Positions 25,593-35,395 of a stretch of 58,555 nucleotides of DNA are shown here, piece after piece. The first letter of the stretch is position 1. Each line of letters opens with the position of its first letter. The notes under the pieces are model-generated. The model saw only the letters and a list, made by a program, of their open reading frames with translations, was not told the DNA's origin and ran no database searches. The DNA is taken from the NCBI GenBank assembly GCA_946558465.1, contig CAMNTM010000019.1, forward strand, positions 1 through 58,555. The letters are read 5' to 3'. The DNA is from an uncultured Lachnospiraceae bacterium. Lineage in GTDB: Bacteria; Bacillota; Clostridia; Lachnospirales; Lachnospiraceae. The translations under genes were made by a program, and so were the position numbers.

Positions 25593-26300
25593 TTACTCAA
25601 TACCAATTCTTCGGAATACTTCCTGATAAGCGTCCTCAACATTTCCCATATCTCTGCGGAACCGGTCCTTATCAAGCTTTTCATGCGTCTTTATATCCCA
25701 AAGTCTGCATGTATCCGGAGATATCTCATCTGCGAGAATCACCTCTCCATGATATCTTCCAAATTCTATCTTAAAATCAATCAATTCAATACCTGCTTCC
25801 GCAAAGAACCTTTTAAGTACTTCATTTACCTTAAATGTATACTCTGTAATCTTATCAATCTCTTCCCGCGTAGACGCTCCAATTGCAATTGCCATATAAT
25901 CATTGATAAGCGGATCACCTAAATCATCATCCTTATAACTGAACTCAAGTGTCGGTGCTAACAGACTTTTCCCTTCCTCAATACCAAGCCTCTTCGAAAA
26001 GCTCCCCGCTGCCACATTGCGTACAATCACCTCTAAAGGCACAATCTCCACCTTCTTAACAGCAGTTTCTCTATCGCTCAGCTCCTCTACAAAATGTGTC
26101 GGCACACCCTCTTTTTCAAGCACCTGGAAGATATAATTCGTCATACGATTATTAATTACGCCTTTCCCGACAATCGTACCCTTTTTTTCACCATTAAACG
26201 CAGTGGCATCATCCTTATAATCCACAATTACAATATCCGGATTCTCTGTCTTAAAAACCTTTTTTGCTTTTCCTTCATACAGTTGTTCTAACTTCTGCAT
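25593..26300 (-). CDS. purC: SAICAR synthase
   Basis: 235 residues with the PurC start [16 protein letters not shown] and the signatures [18 protein letters not shown] and LIDFKIEFG. It joins aspartate to CAIR using ATP. The ATG at 26300 is chosen because the protein then has the usual length and start. An in-frame ATG 22 codons upstream would add a basic extension not found in the family. It is the first gene of the purC-purF-purB unit. Confidence 0.94.
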   Translation of the reverse strand: MQKLEQLYEGKAKKVFKTENPDIVIVDYKDDATAFNGEKKGTIVGKGVINNRMTNYIFQVLEKEGVPTHFVEELSDRETAVKKVEIVPLEVIVRNVAAGSFSKRLGIEEGKSLLAPTLEFSYKDDDLGDPLINDYMAIAIGASTREEIDKITEYTFKVNEVLKRFFAEAGIELIDFKIEFGRYHGEVILADEISPDTCRLWDIKTHEKLDKDRFRRDMGNVEDAYQEVFRRIGIE

Positions 26301-26394
26301 CACAACACCTATACCTTTCTCTGTTTTTACTTCCTTTTCTATAATTCTTTTTCTCATAAACAGCACTGTCCGGTTCTTCTGCCAGACTGCCTAT

Positions 26395-26423
26395 AGTATA
26401 ATACATGACCGGAGGAAAGTCAA
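26395..26423 (-). promoter_or_regulatory. sigma-A promoter of purCFB
   Basis: TTGACT (26418-26423), a 17-bp spacer and TATACT (26395-26400) on the minus strand. This is close to consensus and about 90 bp upstream of the purC ATG. I see no purine riboswitch in the leader. Confidence 0.75.
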
Positions 26424-26439
26424 AAATTCCCGTTACGGC

Positions 26440-27222
26440 CTAGTATAACACCCGCCCCTTATCAATCTTGCGATACTCCTTTTTCCACGCACTGAGACGC
26501 TCACGTCCCATATCAAGGTCAACCTCTTTTTTCACCTGCTCCATCTCTTCCTTAATAAGAGAACTCATACTTAAAAACACCGGATTACCGGAAAGCATCT
26601 TCACATACTCTGTCTCTGGAAGTGCACGCATACAACAGTACAAATACGACTTAAGCATCCCCGGCTCCTCACAGATCTGATAGGCCTCCCGGTACATAGA
26701 CGCTGCCTCTTCATATAAAAACAGGAGGCCGTATGCTGTTCCAAGACAGCCGTAGATATTTCCATAAAAGGTACGGTCTACAGAATCATCCCATTCCTTA
26801 TTTACTACTGATTGATATACCAGAATTGCAGATGCATACTCTCCTGCCTTTAATAGTGTATCCGCCTTATATTTTGCCCGCTCTACTTCTTTTTGATTTT
26901 TGAGATGCTCCAGAAGATTTTGTATTTTGTTAATCTCTGCCTGCCCATAAATAATAGAGCCCTTCAATATTGTAAGCACAAATTCTTCAAGCGGAGCATT
27001 CTGGTCGAGCTCTTTTCTCAAAAGTTCTGCCATACTTTTTAGTTCCAGTTCATCATCCAGCCAGTCACACAGTCTCCGGTTCATAATCGTATAATCAATC
27101 AGGTACAGATTATTACATATATAATAGCACAGCTCTTCTATTGTATAGATACGCATATGAACCCTCGATATCTCATAGGGTCTCTTAGCTCTCTTTTTAT
27201 GACACAGAATTAAACTCCCCAT
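26440..27222 (-). CDS. helical-repeat (TPR-like) protein of the DUF5716/DUF5717 module
   Basis: 260 residues, soluble, almost all predicted helix. The middle (about 140-200) reads like one or two TPR units: KADTLLKAGEYASAILVYQ, then YGCLGTAYGLLFLYEEAASMYREAY. No named family is recognised with confidence. The start at 27222 follows the excellent site GGGAGGAAATA and overlaps the end of the upstream gene by 26 bp, implying coupled translation. Its constant partners here are an actin/Hsp70-like protein and a 1095-residue protein, so it is probably a third component or adaptor of the same complex (inference). Confidence 0.75.
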   Translation of the reverse strand: MGSLILCHKKRAKRPYEISRVHMRIYTIEELCYYICNNLYLIDYTIMNRRLCDWLDDELELKSMAELLRKELDQNAPLEEFVLTILKGSIIYGQAEINKIQNLLEHLKNQKEVERAKYKADTLLKAGEYASAILVYQSVVNKEWDDSVDRTFYGNIYGCLGTAYGLLFLYEEAASMYREAYQICEEPGMLKSYLYCCMRALPETEYVKMLSGNPVFLSMSSLIKEEMEQVKKEVDLDMGRERLSAWKKEYRKIDKGRVLY

Positions 27223-28480
27223 TATTTCCTCCCAAATCAATGACTTTTTCCACCTGGAAATCTGCTGCCGGGAAAAAATCTCCAAAACCAATATCCTTAA
27301 ATGTCAATTTGCAGGTCCTCTCATCTAAAAACATTACTTCAATTAAAAGTCTCAGTGAATAATCCCTTCTTTCCGGAAGACCCTCCAGAGAAATCGTATC
27401 TCCCTGCAGCTCTTCTCCAGATAAGGTTTCCACAAGGATCTCTATATCAGAAGCATCCTCAAGCAGCACTTCCCACTGCCCGTCCGCCTCATACCAGTGT
27501 TCTCCCCAAGAAACGATAGGATACCAGCCTTCTTGCCCGTTTACACGCATACGAAGACAAATCCGTTCTGTAAGCTTCGTCTCATCCAGATAAATCGGCC
27601 CCTCATCCTCTGGAGTACACTTACGAATCGAGGTATAGCATGCGCCTTTACTGTAAAGATTATTTCCTAAAAATGCCCTTCTTCCGTTGCAAAGCACCCT
27701 GAGAGAGTTTGGATACCAGTGGTTCTCAAACCCGTCTCCGGTAAGATATACTGATGACACAACCTTTTTTTCAAACACATTTTCAATCATAGACTTAAAG
27801 CTTGCATCAGCATCTTTCGCTTTTTCCTCACTAATAATAGGATAAAGTGCTTCCAGCTCCTTCATATGTGCATTCGCTACCTCATCAACTGTTACAAAGG
27901 ATTCCCCTGCATGTCCGCTGTCTATACTAAGCTTGCGCAGCATATACCCTTTAATTCTTTCCTCATCGCAATAGAAAAGCGCCGCCTCATACTGCCACAG
28001 TTCTTTTGGCTGAAAAAGCATATACTGGCAGAAGCTTTCCTTATAATCCTGCACATACACATGAGACTTGGGAATCCCCAGATGCTGGCCGATTCCTTTA
28101 AAAAGCTTAGACATATCTATATCCGTCTCCGGTGTCGTAAAGGTAATGTATTCAATCTCCGGAAATTCTTCAAGCGAAAGCTCTACAAACCTGGCCAAAA
28201 GCCAAACCGCATCATAAACCTTTCTGCCAAGCTTTACCCGCTCTCTTCTCACCGCTTTCTCATAAAGACCTGATACTGCACAGTTATGATTGACCACCGA
28301 AAGTCTCTTGGCTTCCCTCCCATAAACCCATCGTTCTTTAAAATAACCCAGTACGAGGGGAATCTGATAATTGTCCACGGCAGCTTCCAGTGTTTCCGGC
28401 TCATCCTTGCTCTCATCATAAAAACTAATCTGACAGCTCTTTTCACTCATGTCATATCCCAGAATATGCCCTTTTTTCAT
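27197..28480 (-). CDS. DUF5716 family protein, actin/Hsp70-like ATPase fold
   Basis: 427 residues. The N-terminal GYDMSEKSCQISFYD resembles the phosphate-1 loop of the actin/Hsp70/sugar-kinase fold. ALFYCDEERIKGYML could be phosphate-2, and SVYLTGDGFENHW followed by GNNLYSKGACY resembles the adenosine motif and its C-terminal helix. A beta-rich C-terminus (about 325-420) replaces the Hsp70 substrate domain. I place it in DUF5716. Function unknown; ATP binding is inferred from fold similarity. It lies 31 bp after the DUF5717 gene. Confidence 0.78.
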   Translation of the reverse strand: MKKGHILGYDMSEKSCQISFYDESKDEPETLEAAVDNYQIPLVLGYFKERWVYGREAKRLSVVNHNCAVSGLYEKAVRRERVKLGRKVYDAVWLLARFVELSLEEFPEIEYITFTTPETDIDMSKLFKGIGQHLGIPKSHVYVQDYKESFCQYMLFQPKELWQYEAALFYCDEERIKGYMLRKLSIDSGHAGESFVTVDEVANAHMKELEALYPIISEEKAKDADASFKSMIENVFEKKVVSSVYLTGDGFENHWYPNSLRVLCNGRRAFLGNNLYSKGACYTSIRKCTPEDEGPIYLDETKLTERICLRMRVNGQEGWYPIVSWGEHWYEADGQWEVLLEDASDIEILVETLSGEELQGDTISLEGLPERRDYSLRLLIEVMFLDERTCKLTFKDIGFGDFFPAADFQVEKVIDLGGNNGEFNSVS

Positions 28481-28511
28481 TTATCCTTCCCCCCTTCTAC
28501 ACCTCATCCTT

Positions 28512-31500
28512 CTAATATATCTGAAACATCTTCTCTGCCAGCATCTTCTCCGCTTCATATTCAATCATAGCCTTCTTCTGCTTCGCAGGACTCATTTTCA
28601 CCATCTCATTGATTCTTCCAAACCTCCCCGCGCGAATGGCAGACTCATTCTTCAGTATTTTCCGCTCTGTCGTAATACTTTCTTTACCCTTCATCTCCTG
28701 GATATAATAATTAACAGATTCATCCTCGTACAACACGAACTGTTTCACATACAGATTCTCAAATACCGGCACGAGTATTTCTGTCCGATAGCCGAGAGAC
28801 TCCCTCTCTTTGGTACGCATTTTGTACTGAAGCTTTACCTTACTTCCTTCTTCTGCCTGATATAGAATCATCACTTTATCATAGAGCTGGAGCTCCCTGA
28901 GCCATGATTCTTTAAACTTTAGATAACTTGGAAGAATCAGCTGCTTCTCACACATCTCTCTGAGCACCTGGTGAAGTACCGGCTCCATATCTGCCGGATA
29001 ATCCCGCCCTGAATAGTAATTAAGGAGTGCAATCTTGCAGACATCCGGAAGCTCCTCCTTCTCGTCGCACTCTCTGGCAATCATCTGAAAAACACAATCA
29101 TCAAGTTCCCTTCCCTTAACCACATATTCTCTGGAAACAAATGCAAGATACGCCTGCTTCAGACGAAAATATGCATTGTTAGATGTATAATATTCTTCGA
29201 AAATCTTCTCCTCGCCGAATACATTCTCTGAAAATACCATCTGCGTAATAATACGCTCACCCAGCTTGTACACCGGAACTCCATACTCATGCGCAGTTTC
29301 CCACAGCTTTTTCATATCTTTGGTGGCACCGCAGTAATAATTTGCCAGATACATAAGTGTTGCCTTATCGTACTGCTGCCGCTTAAACATTTCAAAGCAC
29401 AGATAAATTAGAAATTCCTCTTCTTCATAATTGCTTTCCCGCACACGTCCGCTGCACAGACGGAAAACTTCCTTTTCATCAAAGCTGTTCAAGCCTCTTT
29501 CACGTATATTTTCAAATGTCGCCGCCTCTTCTACATGCTGCTCCTGCCACACGCCGGCAGCATCTGCATATTTTTTGCACATTTCAAGAAATCTGGGTTC
29601 ATAAAATAAACGTTTTGTCTCATAATTAATGGAATCTGTATAATAACGCCCTTCCATAGATTCCCATACAATCCTTGATTCTCTGTCATACAGGCGGATA
29701 ATTGCACCATCTTCTTCATTGTAAGGAACCCTCTGGCGGACTTCACCATCCTGCTCGATTACAAGCACACATTTCATATTCGGAACTTTTGTTGTAACCT
29801 CATAAGAATAACAGACATCACGCATAGCCTCCATCCGTGCACTGTCCATCTCTTCTGCCGTACAGAATCTTTTATATAATACCCGGAGAGAATCTGTAAT
29901 ATGACGCTTCATAAGCTGATCCCACGTAAAATTGACCATCTGCTCCCGGTACTCAAGAAAAAGATCCTCATCTTCATTATAATTCAAAAGGTTCGCATAC
30001 AAAAATGCTGCCTTCTTATAGTCTAAAGAATTTCCATGCATAAAATACAGAAAAATAGTTCTTGGAAGCGAACCCCGGACACTGTTCTCATTCATGGTTA
30101 TCATATAATATTCATACAGCCTGGCAATTCGAAACTCTGCTTCTACCGCCTTCTGATACCATTCAAAATAACGCTGCTCCGTTTTATTACCTTTAATTAA
30201 AAGTGTGCAGATTGTATTTAAAATCATCGGTTCACTGTACATCCGATAGATTCGCTCAAGAATCTGAAACAAGGGCTTGCTGAAGTCCTTGCGCTGGCTG
30301 GCAAAATTGGATACATACAATGCAAGCTCCTTTGTCATCAAACGATATTTTGTTGCAAAATTAAGTACATGAATTTCAAACCTTCCAAGCTTCTTAAGAA
30401 GGGTAGGCTTTTTCTGATAACAGAGATACGCCTCCAGATAGAAAAGTACGTCATGAAGCTCAAATTCATACTGCTGCTCCAGCACTTCCAGGCGTTTATA
30501 AGGATTCTTATACCTGGGATCAAGCTGAAGAAGCATATACAAAAGGATCCAGGAATCCTGATGTCTCAGATAAGTCTTTCCTACCTCATCAAGCACCCTC
30601 TCCGTATGGGCTCTGTTTCCCCGGATTAATGCTGTCAGAAAAAGATAATAGCAGTTTGTTACCGGATCCTTTCCGATGGCAAACCTGTTGTAGTTATAAT
30701 TTTCAAGAATCCACTTGGCTTCTTCAATCCGGTTGCCGATGATGTAGATATGCGCCTGAATGAGCTGATACATCTCGTTCTGAACCTCTATCTTACGAAC
30801 AGCCACCAGCTTTTCCACTGCGCTTTCTACCCAGTTTTTCAGCTCTATTCTTCCCGCTACATATCCGATATATTCCTTTACTACCTGAGCCATCAAAAGC
30901 TCCGGCATATGGTGATTGTCATCATAATTTTGATTTTGAAGCACCTCTATCTCATAAATTAGAGTTTCATAAGGCGTCACAAACCGGATGGCACCGTAAT
31001 TGCGGCCTCCATGCAGATGCTCCGGACGGACAAAATATTCAAACTCATAGGAATTTCCTACAAATTCCTCTGTTGTAATCTCATTTCTTAATACTTTTAA
31101 AAATTTTCCTTCCGTCTCTACCCGAATAGGCATATAACCCCAGGTATTCTTCATCAACGCAACTACGCCTTTTGTCGACTGGTCTATATCTTCAAAAAGC
31201 ATACCTTCTCCCGGAAGCGTCAGAAAGATACACTCCTTCTGCTTGATACCTACCAAGAATTCCTCCAGCGCCTGCTCACCAAGAGACCACTTGCGCATAT
31301 TGTCATACAGATAAAAAATCCGTTCATTTTCATATTTCAGAATACTGTAAAAATCTCTGGAGCGGAACAGTCTGGCTGCTTCCGAATAATCCTTGACTGC
31401 CAGTTTTCTAAAATCATCTGTACTCTGTACCTTTCCATAGGAGGTCATAACATACGGCTTTTCCACAATCGCAGTAAAGGACAGCTCATACTCTCCCCCG

Positions 31501-31799
31501 GTACAGACAACAGTAAACTTTCCCTTCTCCACATGTCCGGGAGGGAGTCCTTTTCCATCATAAGTAAATTCCACTCTTGCAGGATTACCGTCAAACCCAG
31601 GATCTTTCAGGCGTACACGAAAAGAAGACGGGTAGATTAATCCCCGTATCGAACTCTCATTACTGCTCTTAATTTGGAAACTCCCCCGGTATACTTCCCC
31701 TTCTCCGATAATCAGTACCAGATTCGTTTCTTCAAATACAACCTCCGGGCGTGACAGCCGGAAATTACCTTTTGAAAATTTCTGGATTTTGTTTTTCAA
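28512..31799 (-). CDS. DUF5717 family protein, large repeat protein
   Basis: 1095 residues, no signal peptide or membrane segment. The first 300 residues are beta-rich with Ig-like pieces (LVLIIGEGEVYRGSFQIKSSNE, GEYELSFTAIVEKPYVMTSYGKVQS). The rest is a long array of helical hairpins rich in Tyr, Leu and Glu (for example LFLTALIRGNRAHTERVLDE, LLYMLLQLDPRYKNPY), like TPR/HEAT solenoids. I assign DUF5717. The start is a TTG at 31799 after AGCAGGTG; the next ATG is well inside the protein. It heads the three-gene unit from the promoter at 31858-31887. No known function. Confidence 0.78.
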   Translation of the reverse strand: MKNKIQKFSKGNFRLSRPEVVFEETNLVLIIGEGEVYRGSFQIKSSNESSIRGLIYPSSFRVRLKDPGFDGNPARVEFTYDGKGLPPGHVEKGKFTVVCTGGEYELSFTAIVEKPYVMTSYGKVQSTDDFRKLAVKDYSEAARLFRSRDFYSILKYENERIFYLYDNMRKWSLGEQALEEFLVGIKQKECIFLTLPGEGMLFEDIDQSTKGVVALMKNTWGYMPIRVETEGKFLKVLRNEITTEEFVGNSYEFEYFVRPEHLHGGRNYGAIRFVTPYETLIYEIEVLQNQNYDDNHHMPELLMAQVVKEYIGYVAGRIELKNWVESAVEKLVAVRKIEVQNEMYQLIQAHIYIIGNRIEEAKWILENYNYNRFAIGKDPVTNCYYLFLTALIRGNRAHTERVLDEVGKTYLRHQDSWILLYMLLQLDPRYKNPYKRLEVLEQQYEFELHDVLFYLEAYLCYQKKPTLLKKLGRFEIHVLNFATKYRLMTKELALYVSNFASQRKDFSKPLFQILERIYRMYSEPMILNTICTLLIKGNKTEQRYFEWYQKAVEAEFRIARLYEYYMITMNENSVRGSLPRTIFLYFMHGNSLDYKKAAFLYANLLNYNEDEDLFLEYREQMVNFTWDQLMKRHITDSLRVLYKRFCTAEEMDSARMEAMRDVCYSYEVTTKVPNMKCVLVIEQDGEVRQRVPYNEEDGAIIRLYDRESRIVWESMEGRYYTDSINYETKRLFYEPRFLEMCKKYADAAGVWQEQHVEEAATFENIRERGLNSFDEKEVFRLCSGRVRESNYEEEEFLIYLCFEMFKRQQYDKATLMYLANYYCGATKDMKKLWETAHEYGVPVYKLGERIITQMVFSENVFGEEKIFEEYYTSNNAYFRLKQAYLAFVSREYVVKGRELDDCVFQMIARECDEKEELPDVCKIALLNYYSGRDYPADMEPVLHQVLREMCEKQLILPSYLKFKESWLRELQLYDKVMILYQAEEGSKVKLQYKMRTKERESLGYRTEILVPVFENLYVKQFVLYEDESVNYYIQEMKGKESITTERKILKNESAIRAGRFGRINEMVKMSPAKQKKAMIEYEAEKMLAEKMFQIY

Positions 31800-31857
31800 G
31801 TTTTACACCTGCTTCTTTCGTTGCCATATTCTGAAAAGTAGTTCATACTTATAAAGA

Positions 31858-31887
31858 ATTATAACATTGTTTTTATCAGTATGGCAA
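31858..31887 (-). promoter_or_regulatory. promoter of the DUF5717-DUF5716 unit
   Basis: TTGCCA (31882-31887), an 18-bp spacer and TATAAT (31858-31863) on the minus strand, about 60 bp before the TTG start. Confidence 0.5.
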
Positions 31888-32048
31888 TGGCAGATGTATA
31901 AATTGTATGACAAAATATATTCTTTTTATAGATGCTTCTGCACATTCGACTCTTTTGGACACATTTTCATAGAGAATCTTCTCTGTATACTGTGCCTCAT
32001 CTCCACACTTTTCCTTCGGCGCTTCCGGGCTTTTCCTCTGCAGCATAT

Positions 32049-32393
32049 CTAATCATTTAATATCAACGCTACAAAGCTCAGATCATATTCACTTGTATTG
32101 ACAAGTCCATGCCCGTCTCCATCCTTACAAAAAAAGACGTCTCCCGCTTTTGCCGGAACCCGCATGCCATTATCATTGTAAAGTCCTGTTCCGCTTAAAA
32201 TATAATACGTCTCCGTTTCGCCGTGATGCTCATGATAGCCCAGCTCACAGCCCGCCGGAATCGTCACCCGGCTGAACATTTTACAATGAGTACCCCGTTC
32301 TTCGTCATTTAACAGTGCCTCCTTTAGAATATATCCCGCTCCGTCATTTACATGTTCAGCTTTTATAATCTGTCTTTCTCCTGCTTTCGTCAT
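32049..32393 (-). CDS. small cupin-domain protein
   Basis: 114 residues, a single cupin barrel. Motif 1 is visible as GYHEHHGETETYYILSGTG (metal-binding His/His/Glu) and motif 2 as GDVFFCKDGDGHGLVN. Such proteins bind a metal and a small molecule or sugar; the substrate is unknown. The second ATG (32393) is preferred, as AGGAG lies 8 nt upstream, whereas only about 2 nt separate it from the first. It is a single-gene unit with a near-consensus promoter next to a GGGGAC palindrome. Confidence 0.85.
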   Translation of the reverse strand: MTKAGERQIIKAEHVNDGAGYILKEALLNDEERGTHCKMFSRVTIPAGCELGYHEHHGETETYYILSGTGLYNDNGMRVPAKAGDVFFCKDGDGHGLVNTSEYDLSFVALILND

Positions 32394-32419
32394 AGTCATC
32401 TCTCCTGTTTTTACAAATA

Positions 32420-32448
32420 TTTATAACAATAATACTCCTGAATGTCAA
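32420..32448 (-). promoter_or_regulatory. sigma-A promoter of the cupin gene
   Basis: TTGACA (32443-32448), a 17-bp spacer and TATAAA (32420-32425) on the minus strand. It directly abuts the palindrome at 32450. Confidence 0.65.
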
Positions 32449-32449
32449 T

Positions 32450-32483
32450 GGGGACGGGGTATTTCTAGAAATACCCCGTCCCC
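32450..32483. repeat. GGGGACGGGGT palindrome, copy 1
   Basis: A perfect 34-bp palindrome. The left arm is GGGGACGGGGTATTTCT. It lies 20 bp after the bceB-like stop and immediately before the cupin promoter. Two further copies with identical GGGGACGGGGT ends lie at 37090 and 37938. A second short hairpin (AGGGA...TCCCT-like) lies between this copy and the permease stop. Confidence 0.85.
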
Positions 32484-32503
32484 AACGAGGGAAAGCCCTG
32501 TCC

Positions 32504-34510
32504 CTAATTTACAATTTTATAATATTCTCTTGCTGTCACTGCAAACACGATTCCATAAAATACTGCAAATATCGCTGCTGTCGCAATCGTACATACTAAA
32601 AACAATGGAATATTTACCATATTGAGTATTCTTAAAAGCTTTGTTATTACCTTAAAAGCCACCGCAATATGAATAAGTGCTGTTGCCAGCGGCAGGAAAA
32701 ATACAATAAGTACTTGACTTCGTATAGAACGTTTTATCTCTCGTTTGCTCATTCCCACCTTCTGCATGATCTGATATCTTTCCTTATCATCATAGCCTTC
32801 CGATATTTGTTTATAATAAATAATCAGCACAGTCGCCATCAGAAACATGAAGCCCAGGTAAAGCCCGATGAAAAACAGACCGCCGTAGACGAAATAAAAG
32901 CTCTCACGGTTAAGCTCCCGGCTTTCACAGTATGCATCTGGAACTTCCTCTTTTATTCGTCTTTGAATCTCTTCCACTGTCTTATTGATTTTTTCTTTGG
33001 CTCCGTTTAAATTAAATTTTATACTCTGATTTACAGTAATATCCTCCTCCTTGATCGGAGAATCCGGGTTTTCGCTCTTTATGAATTTGTAATGGTTATA
33101 AAGACATTCTTCAATTTGGACCTGCTCCGGCATAATTACAAAATATTCGTCTACAATCTGAGACTGATTTTTCTCCTGTATCTCCAGAGTATCCAGCTGT
33201 TCTACGACCCGGTAGGTTTCACCGTCAATCTGAATCGTATCGGCGGTTCCCTCTGCATCTACATTTGGATTATAAAATATCACTTCATCCTCTGCAAGAA
33301 AAACTTCCTTCCCTTCCATCTGATTATAATCCTCCTGCGAAATCATATTAAGCTTGCAGACTTCATCGGCATTTCCCATAATCGCAGAGTCATTTGCCGA
33401 TATGAATTCATCTTTATTTTTAATCACTGCTATTCCTCCGTAATGATAGGAAAGCATTTCTCTTACAGCAATTCCTTCTTCCCCGGTTACTTCTTCAATG
33501 ATTTTCTGAATTTTGTACTCATTTTCCGGATTCGGATGATAGTTCGTTATCTGTACATCTCTCGGATATCTGGTTTTTAATATATCCTCCATTCCCATAT
33601 ACATGGACACTGTTGAGGAAATCATAACCAGCACCATCGTACTCAGGATGCAGATATTGGCAAGTCCTACTGCATTCTGTTTCATCCGGTATATCATGCC
33701 TGACACAGAGGTGAAATGCTTTGACTGATAATAAAACTTTTTATTTTTCTTTAAAAGCTTTAAAAGAGCAACACTTCCAGCTACAAACAACGCATACGTA
33801 CCAAGTATAACAAAAACTACCGCTGTAAAGAAAGCTCCAATTGCATCTAACGGCGCCTCCGTTGTTAAAGCCATATAATACCCTGCTCCGATAGAAACAA
33901 CACCAAAAATAGTTAAAATCCATTTCGTCTTTGGTTCACGCTCTCCCTGGCTGCCTCCTCTTAAAAGCTCTATCGGATTAGACAGACGAATCTGAACCAG
34001 ATTATAAATCAGCGTCAGCATAAAAATGATTCCAAATAAGAGCAGCGTATACAAAATAGAACTCACTGAAATTTCAAAATCCATTCTTATTTCATAACGC
34101 AGGATTTTCATAAGAACCAGCCACATTAATCTGCTGAAAAGGAGACCGCCTGCAAGTCCTCCGACAATACTAACAATACTAACTGTCACCGTCTCTACAA
34201 ACAACATCCGTGCAATATGCCGCTTACCCATACCAAGTATGTTATAAAGACCTATTTCTTTTTTTCTTCTTTTAATCAAAAAACTATTTGTATAGAAAAG
34301 AAAAATTACTGCAAACACCGTAATTACGCCGATAGAAGACGAAAGTACCGCACTCAGGCCTCCATCTCCGATGCTGTTATTTTTTGCAAGTGCCTGAATG
34401 ATATAATACATCATTACTGTCAAAATTGCTGTCAAAATATAAGGAATATAAGTTTTGCGGTTATTTTTCAAATTAGTAAATGCAAGCTTAGTATATATAG
34501 AGCTACTCAC
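32504..34510 (-). CDS. BceB-type ABC transporter permease
   Basis: 668 residues, about ten membrane helices in the FtsX/BceB layout: one N-terminal helix, groups of helices up to about 305, a large extracellular domain (about 306-515), then three helices at the end. Bce-type permeases recognise peptide antibiotics such as bacitracin at the membrane and signal to the linked kinase. The start is a GTG at 34510, 8 nt after AGGAGG, overlapping the ATPase gene by 8 bp. Another GTG three codons earlier is too close to that site. Substrate unknown. Confidence 0.88.
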   Translation of the reverse strand: MSSSIYTKLAFTNLKNNRKTYIPYILTAILTVMMYYIIQALAKNNSIGDGGLSAVLSSSIGVITVFAVIFLFYTNSFLIKRRKKEIGLYNILGMGKRHIARMLFVETVTVSIVSIVGGLAGGLLFSRLMWLVLMKILRYEIRMDFEISVSSILYTLLLFGIIFMLTLIYNLVQIRLSNPIELLRGGSQGEREPKTKWILTIFGVVSIGAGYYMALTTEAPLDAIGAFFTAVVFVILGTYALFVAGSVALLKLLKKNKKFYYQSKHFTSVSGMIYRMKQNAVGLANICILSTMVLVMISSTVSMYMGMEDILKTRYPRDVQITNYHPNPENEYKIQKIIEEVTGEEGIAVREMLSYHYGGIAVIKNKDEFISANDSAIMGNADEVCKLNMISQEDYNQMEGKEVFLAEDEVIFYNPNVDAEGTADTIQIDGETYRVVEQLDTLEIQEKNQSQIVDEYFVIMPEQVQIEECLYNHYKFIKSENPDSPIKEEDITVNQSIKFNLNGAKEKINKTVEEIQRRIKEEVPDAYCESRELNRESFYFVYGGLFFIGLYLGFMFLMATVLIIYYKQISEGYDDKERYQIMQKVGMSKREIKRSIRSQVLIVFFLPLATALIHIAVAFKVITKLLRILNMVNIPLFLVCTIATAAIFAVFYGIVFAVTAREYYKIVN

Positions 34511-35270
34511 TGCACTCACCTCCTGTTGCCAGAATCGTCAATGTATCAGAAATCTTCTGATACAGCTGCTCGTTAGTAAGATTGCCCCGATACAGCTGAT
34601 GAAACACTTCTCCATCTTTAATAAACAATACTCTTTTTGCATTGCTGGCTGCCTTCACGCTGTGTGTCACCATAATTATAGTCTGCCCATCCTGATTGAT
34701 TCTCCCGAACAAATCCATCAGCTCATCCGCAGCCTTTGAATCCAATGCTCCCGTAGGCTCATCTGCCAAAATCAGCTGCGGCTTCGTGATAAGTGCTCTG
34801 GCAACAGCTGCACGCTGTTTTTGTCCGCCGGATACCTCATAGGGATATTTTTCAAGAATCCCTTCGATTCCAAGTTTCTTAGCAACCGGAATTATCTTTT
34901 TTTCCATCTCCTCATATTTTCTGCCGGAAAGTACCAGCGGAAGGAAGATATTATCCTTAATAGAAAACGTATCCAGAAGATTAAAGTCCTGAAACACAAA
35001 CCCCAGGTTCTGTCTTCGAAATGCTGCAATTTCTTTCTCCTTTACTGTACTTAAATCTTTCTCCTTTAGATATACTTTGCCGCCAGTAGGTTTATCAAGC
35101 GCCGCCAGGATATTAAGAAGTGTTGTTTTTCCGGAACCGGATTCTCCCATAACCGCCACATATTCCTTTGGCTCCACAGAAAAGCTTACATCCTTAAGAG
35201 CCTCTACCTGTGTTCCGCCAAATCTGGTTGTGTATACTTTTTTTACATTTTTTACGTCTAAGAGTGCCAT
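34503..35270 (-). CDS. BceA-type ABC transporter ATPase
   Basis: 255 residues, MacB/BceA class. Walker A is GESGSGKTT, the Q-loop region FVFQDFNLLD, the signature VSGGQKQRAAVARAL, and Walker B ILADEPTGALDS. It energises the permease encoded next. It is separated from the kinase gene by a 125-bp region with a BceR-type box, a terminator-like hairpin and a -10 box, so it has its own regulated promoter. Confidence 0.92.
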   Translation of the reverse strand: MALLDVKNVKKVYTTRFGGTQVEALKDVSFSVEPKEYVAVMGESGSGKTTLLNILAALDKPTGGKVYLKEKDLSTVKEKEIAAFRRQNLGFVFQDFNLLDTFSIKDNIFLPLVLSGRKYEEMEKKIIPVAKKLGIEGILEKYPYEVSGGQKQRAAVARALITKPQLILADEPTGALDSKAADELMDLFGRINQDGQTIIMVTHSVKAASNAKRVLFIKDGEVFHQLYRGNLTNEQLYQKISDTLTILATGGECSE

Positions 35271-35316
35271 CTTTTTATATCCTTTCTTGAAATCATGTCT
35301 TCTTTTTACAAATCTT

Positions 35317-35391
35317 ATTATAGAAAAAGAGAAAATGTCCTGCCATTGATTTAAGTGACATTTTCCCCGTAATACCTTACAATTTTGTAAG
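35317..35391 (-). promoter_or_regulatory. BceR-type operator and bceAB promoter
   Basis: CTTACAAAATTGTAAG (35376-35391) contains an exact match to the known BceR consensus TNACA-N4-TGTAA. About 55 bp downstream is TATAAT (35317-35322) with a poor -35, as expected for an activated promoter. Between them GAAAATGTC and GACATTTTC (35331-35365) form a 9-bp hairpin followed by TCTTTTTC, a likely terminator of the regulator genes. Confidence 0.7.
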
Positions 35392-35395
35392 CTTT

